Origin: Roseovarius amoyensis
GTDB lineage: Bacteria > Pseudomonadota > Alphaproteobacteria > Rhodobacterales > Rhodobacteraceae
Assembly: GCF_003260265.1 (NCBI RefSeq)
Contig: NZ_QITQ01000010.1
Coordinates: forward strand, 62,001 to 126,000
Reading direction: 5' to 3'
DNA: 64,000 nt
In this document: positions 61,167 through 64,000 of the stretch, one piece after another
How positions within the stretch are numbered: the first letter of the stretch is position 1
How the letters are laid out: the number at the start of each line of letters is the position of its first letter
The notes under the pieces: generated by a model
Databases searched by the model: none
What the model saw: only the letters and a program-made list of their open reading frames with translations
What the model was told of the DNA's origin: nothing
Made by a program: the position numbers and the translations under genes

Positions 61167-62420
61167 TTATCGGCACGGCAAGGGGCTGTTGATCAGGGGG
61201 CTTTCAACACCGTTCCTCTTGCGCAGCACCGCGACGAAACCCGGGATTTTCTGCGTGGAGCTTTGCTCATGGATGATCTCGCTGACTTCGCAGATCTCGA
61301 AACCGTAGGTTTCGAATTGGTCAGCCAGGTACGCGCTGCCATGCGCGAAACATCCCGCCTTTGCGAGTTCCCGATAGCTCGACGCACCAAAGGCTGTTGG
61401 GTCGGAACCGTCATATGAATAGGTGGTGAAAGCGAATGTTCCTTCCGGCCGAAGGGCCAGCCACACTGCTTCGAGGACGGGGTTCAGGTCCCCGAAATGG
61501 ATGAGTGCCGCCGCCGAGACGATCAGGTCGAAGCGGTCTGGATGCCGGGTCAGGAGAGAAAGCAGATCCTCCTCGTTCAGAAGGTCATAGATGCCCTTCG
61601 CGCGTGCGCCCTCAAGCATGTCCGGTGAGACGTCGACCCCCGTCATATGCTGGGTCATCGCGCGGAAGCCGGCGCCGGATAGGCCCGTGCCACATCCAGC
61701 ATCGAGGACTGAGAGGAAGGGTGGAGAAGCGTGGCGGAGAACGGCATCCAGGACATGACGATGCGCGAAATAGCCTGGGACCAGATCCCAATTCTTCGCC
61801 TTTTGTCGGTAGAGGTCGCGCAGAAAGGCGGGGGATGCGCTAGCTGGAACTGCCCCCTTATCAATGAATGCAAGAAGCAGTTCAGCGCCTTGCTCGTCTC
61901 CGGGGGCGAGGCGCAGGTAGCGACGCAATGACAGAGCTGCCGCGTCAAGATCGTTCAGGGCGATTAAAGCGTCTGCCAAAGCGAAATGCGCCCGCGCATC
62001 TTCAGGACTGGCAGCGGTGACTTCGGCGAGAAGGTCGGCTGCAGTAGCAAAATCGGCCAGATCCATTGAGGTGACAGCCAAATTGTACATCGCTTCCGCA
62101 TATCCGGACCGTGTTTCGATGGCCTTCCTGAAGGCCGCAATTGCGTCTTCAGGCCGCTGCCCCTTGCGAAGAGCTATGCCGAGATTGTTGTAAGCTTCCG
62201 ACGAGGGTACCGGTGCATGTACGCAGGCGGCCTCAAGGGCCTCGATAGCCGCAGTGATGCTACCATGAGCGAGCCGTGCGACCCCGAGCAGGTGAAGCAG
62301 GTCCGGGTCGTTAGGGTAATCCATCAGAGTGCGCACGCAGACGGTTTCCGCCGCCGAATAACGTCCAGCGGCATAGGCGTTCAGAGCTTCGGCGGTACGG
62401 CAAAGCTTGATCCTATCCAT
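61167..62420 (-). CDS. TPR-repeat protein with SAM-dependent methyltransferase domain
   Basis: A 417-residue protein. Residues 1-190 hold about five tetratricopeptide repeats (AYNNLGIALRKGQRPEDAIAAFRKAIE). The C-terminal domain is a class I methyltransferase with LSVLDAGCGTGLSGAGFR (motif I), GVDVSPDMLEGARAKGIYD and LIVSAAALIHFGDL. The substrate is unknown; it may modify a protein or small molecule bound by the repeats. ATG 62420 overlaps the LysR stop by eight bases; an in-frame start 30 bases upstream is also possible. Confidence 0.85.
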   Translation of the reverse strand: MDRIKLCRTAEALNAYAAGRYSAAETVCVRTLMDYPNDPDLLHLLGVARLAHGSITAAIEALEAACVHAPVPSSEAYNNLGIALRKGQRPEDAIAAFRKAIETRSGYAEAMYNLAVTSMDLADFATAADLLAEVTAASPEDARAHFALADALIALNDLDAAALSLRRYLRLAPGDEQGAELLLAFIDKGAVPASASPAFLRDLYRQKAKNWDLVPGYFAHRHVLDAVLRHASPPFLSVLDAGCGTGLSGAGFRAMTQHMTGVDVSPDMLEGARAKGIYDLLNEEDLLSLLTRHPDRFDLIVSAAALIHFGDLNPVLEAVWLALRPEGTFAFTTYSYDGSDPTAFGASSYRELAKAGCFAHGSAYLADQFETYGFEICEVSEIIHEQSSTQKIPGFVAVLRKRNGVESPLINSPLPCR

Positions 62421-63411
62421 CACGCGAGGACCCTTTGGAGGGCATGGCAACTCGTTGACCCGAGATGCCGTCCTTACCGATGGAGTGTTGCGCGGACAGC
62501 CAGTCGGACGTGCCCCGGCGGTGCCGTCCGGCGCAGATATGTGCGGCAGTTATGAGCCGCCGGAGCGCCGGATTGCCGTTCGCCCGATTCCAGATTGCAT
62601 TGAAGGCCACGCTGTTTTTGGGCTCGTTTACCGGAAGATAGGAAAGTTCCCGATCATCCGGTCGCTGCCAGGAGGAAACGGCCACCGTAACGCCCTGGTT
62701 CAGGGCGACCAGATCCAGAAGCATCTCCTGGGTCGCATCGATCCGATCGACCTTGAAGCCGCAATCATCTTCTACCGCCAGAACGCCGCGAATAAAGCTC
62801 TCGACCTCGGGACCTGGCGCGGCGACGGTTACGAGGACCCGTTCGTGCCGCATCGAGGACCAACTGACAGCGGGCATGCCAGACAGTGCATGGGTCTTCG
62901 AGGTGACAACGAAAACTTCTTCCTGCCACAGCTGTGCGTGATCGCAATTCGACGGGATCTCGCAATCGGTCACGAAGGCGATGTCCAGAGAGCCCGCTGC
63001 GACGAGCCTGACATGTTCTCTCGTTGCGCCGTCGACTGCGCTGAGCAGAACCTGGGGATGGGCGCACGCGTATCGCCGGAGCAGGTCCTTGAGGAAGCCG
63101 GTGCCCAACGAGGTCTGAATCCCGATCGTGAGACTTCCGGTTTTTCCTCGACCAGCAAGCCTGGCATGTCGCTGCGCACGTTCGAGCAGTTCGATCGCTG
63201 ATTTGGCATCGCGAAGGAAAGCCTGCCCGGCCTCAGTGAACTCGACGCCGCTATGGCGCCTCTCCAGAAGTATCGCGCCAAGCTCATCCTCAATGGCCCG
63301 GACGGTGCGGCTTAGCGTCGACTGTTGTACATCCAGAGCTTCGGCGGCCGCGCGCAGGCTTCGAAACTCGGCGATAGCGATCAATTGGTGTAGTTGACGC
63401 AGTTCAATCAT
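62413..63411 (-). CDS. LysR-family transcriptional regulator
   Basis: A 332-residue protein with an N-terminal winged helix (MIELRQLHQLIAIAEFRSLRAAAEALDVQQSTLSRTVRAIEDELG) and a substrate-binding domain from about residue 90 (GSLTIGIQTSLGTGFLKDLLRRY). LysR regulators respond to a small ligand and often control a neighbouring gene. Its end overlaps the TPR-methyltransferase start, so the two are expressed together. Length is slightly longer than usual. Confidence 0.92.
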   Translation of the reverse strand: MIELRQLHQLIAIAEFRSLRAAAEALDVQQSTLSRTVRAIEDELGAILLERRHSGVEFTEAGQAFLRDAKSAIELLERAQRHARLAGRGKTGSLTIGIQTSLGTGFLKDLLRRYACAHPQVLLSAVDGATREHVRLVAAGSLDIAFVTDCEIPSNCDHAQLWQEEVFVVTSKTHALSGMPAVSWSSMRHERVLVTVAAPGPEVESFIRGVLAVEDDCGFKVDRIDATQEMLLDLVALNQGVTVAVSSWQRPDDRELSYLPVNEPKNSVAFNAIWNRANGNPALRRLITAAHICAGRHRRGTSDWLSAQHSIGKDGISGQRVAMPSKGSSRDG

Positions 63412-63585
63412 GAAGCCACCTCCGAACCTGCAGCCGAAACCTGCGTTCGGAAGCGGGGGGCTGGCTGCTTGCTTGCTTCAGCGCCTTCTCATGCAACGCC
63501 TGATCATCATGAAAAACCTCTCGCATCATGCGTAGTGAGAATGTCTCACCCGGCGTTGAATTTCCGTCCGAGAGGAGTAGCGACC

Positions 63586-64000
63586 TTACCGGCTGGCGGC
63601 GTTCTTCATCCCCAGGAGAACCGCTGCCAGGATAATGCAGCTGCCTCCGATCCGGTCCAGCCAACGACGGGCCTCACCCTTCAGTCGTTGGGAGAACCAA
63701 TGCGCGCCAGCCCCGTATCCGGTCAGGAACGCACCGTCCATTGCGATATAGGTGGCCGACAGAACCAGAAACTGCGGCCAGAACGGCAGCGCCGGGTCAA
63801 TGAACTGGGGAAACAGCGCGGCGAAGAAGACCACGGCCTTGGGGTTGGCCGCCGAGGTTACGAAGCCTTGCAGCCAAAGGGTCCGAAGAGAGGCCCGTCG
63901 AGAAGCGGAGTGCGATATGGGCTTCATGGATCGCCGAAGCGTACGCAGGCCGATCCACAGGAGATAGAGGGTGCCGGCCCATTTTACGACGCTCAGGGCA
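63586..64000 (-). CDS. LysE/RhtB-family exporter, C-terminal part (cut by window edge)
   Basis: The frame is open to the window end and encodes at least 137 residues: LSVVKWAGTLYLLWIGLRTLRRS, LWLQGFVTSAANPKAVVFFAALFPQFIDPA, then FLVLSATYIAMDGAFLTGYGAGA and a last membrane segment. The NPKAVVFF motif is typical of LysE-type amino acid exporters in the inner membrane. The start is outside the window. It is the outermost gene seen, on the same strand as lysR. Confidence 0.88.
   Translation of the reverse strand, partial: ALSVVKWAGTLYLLWIGLRTLRRSMKPISHSASRRASLRTLWLQGFVTSAANPKAVVFFAALFPQFIDPALPFWPQFLVLSATYIAMDGAFLTGYGAGAHWFSQRLKGEARRWLDRIGGSCIILAAVLLGMKNAASR

Noticed and set aside
1..64000. CRISPR array or insertion-sequence transposase
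   Set aside because: No regularly spaced repeats with unique spacers and no transposase motifs were seen in either strand.

Overview
The window looks like an alphaproteobacterial chromosome, most likely Rhodobacteraceae or a close relative. The clues are high-GC coding sequence, a Trb operon carrying trbK-alt, DUF2840, DUF736 and DUF2274 genes, and a small lipoprotein tail at the left edge. Most of it is an integrative and conjugative element (ICE), or a closely related integrated plasmid, of the kind typified by the Mesorhizobium symbiosis ICEs. I can see transfer, replication and partition genes and an excision-control module, but no integrase; that gene must lie outside the window or be lost.

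Layout. 1-621: end of a chromosomal lipoprotein gene, a tRNA-Arg gene broken in the anticodon arm, and an intact tRNA-Arg(CCG), a probable attachment-site scar. 919-13823: accessory defence and regulation block: hipBA, a restriction-endonuclease-like protein, a cytosine methyltransferase / MORC-like ATPase / Z1 helicase / PD-(D/E)XK nuclease operon, an abiEi antitoxin with a broken abiEii partner, a PrtN-like activator, a pRiA4b ORF-3 protein and an H-NS-like protein. 14185-29789: ICE backbone (ArdC, DUF2958, RadC-like, ParB, small unknown proteins, a strawberry-notch methylase/helicase, a Toprim protein, DUF2493), interrupted by minus-strand DUF4160 and Fic genes. Several of these genes have structured 5' leaders, and one leader fold recurs at four loci.

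30011-34473: a minus-strand cargo cassette of DUF3800, radical SAM, DEDDh exonuclease, P-loop kinase and aldo/keto reductase genes. The last four are overlapping or almost contiguous. I regard this as the best candidate for an undescribed system. 35232-46431: control, replication and mobilisation: DUF736, an XRE regulator with an operator on its -10 box, a QseM-like DUF2285 protein, an FseA-like activator split by a +1 frameshift, an RdfS-like excisionase, RepA with internal iterons, ParA, DUF2840, TraF, a lytic transglycosylase, relaxase, coupling protein and a CopG protein. 46948-50111: a second cargo insertion with three poorly known genes. 50862-60489: the trbBCDEJKLFGI type IV secretion operon plus a DUF2274 gene. 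60648-64000: MaoC, TPR-methyltransferase, LysR and LysE-type genes, either flanking chromosome or further cargo.

How it works together. The fseA/rdfS module should turn on excision. RepA/ParA/ParB with the iterons should replicate and maintain the excised circle. The relaxase and TraG should pass a DNA strand to the Trb pore, with TraF and the transglycosylase helping assemble it. ArdC should blunt recipient restriction. Most cargo genes run opposite to the plus-strand backbone and sit between intact backbone genes, which suggests a few reused insertion points.
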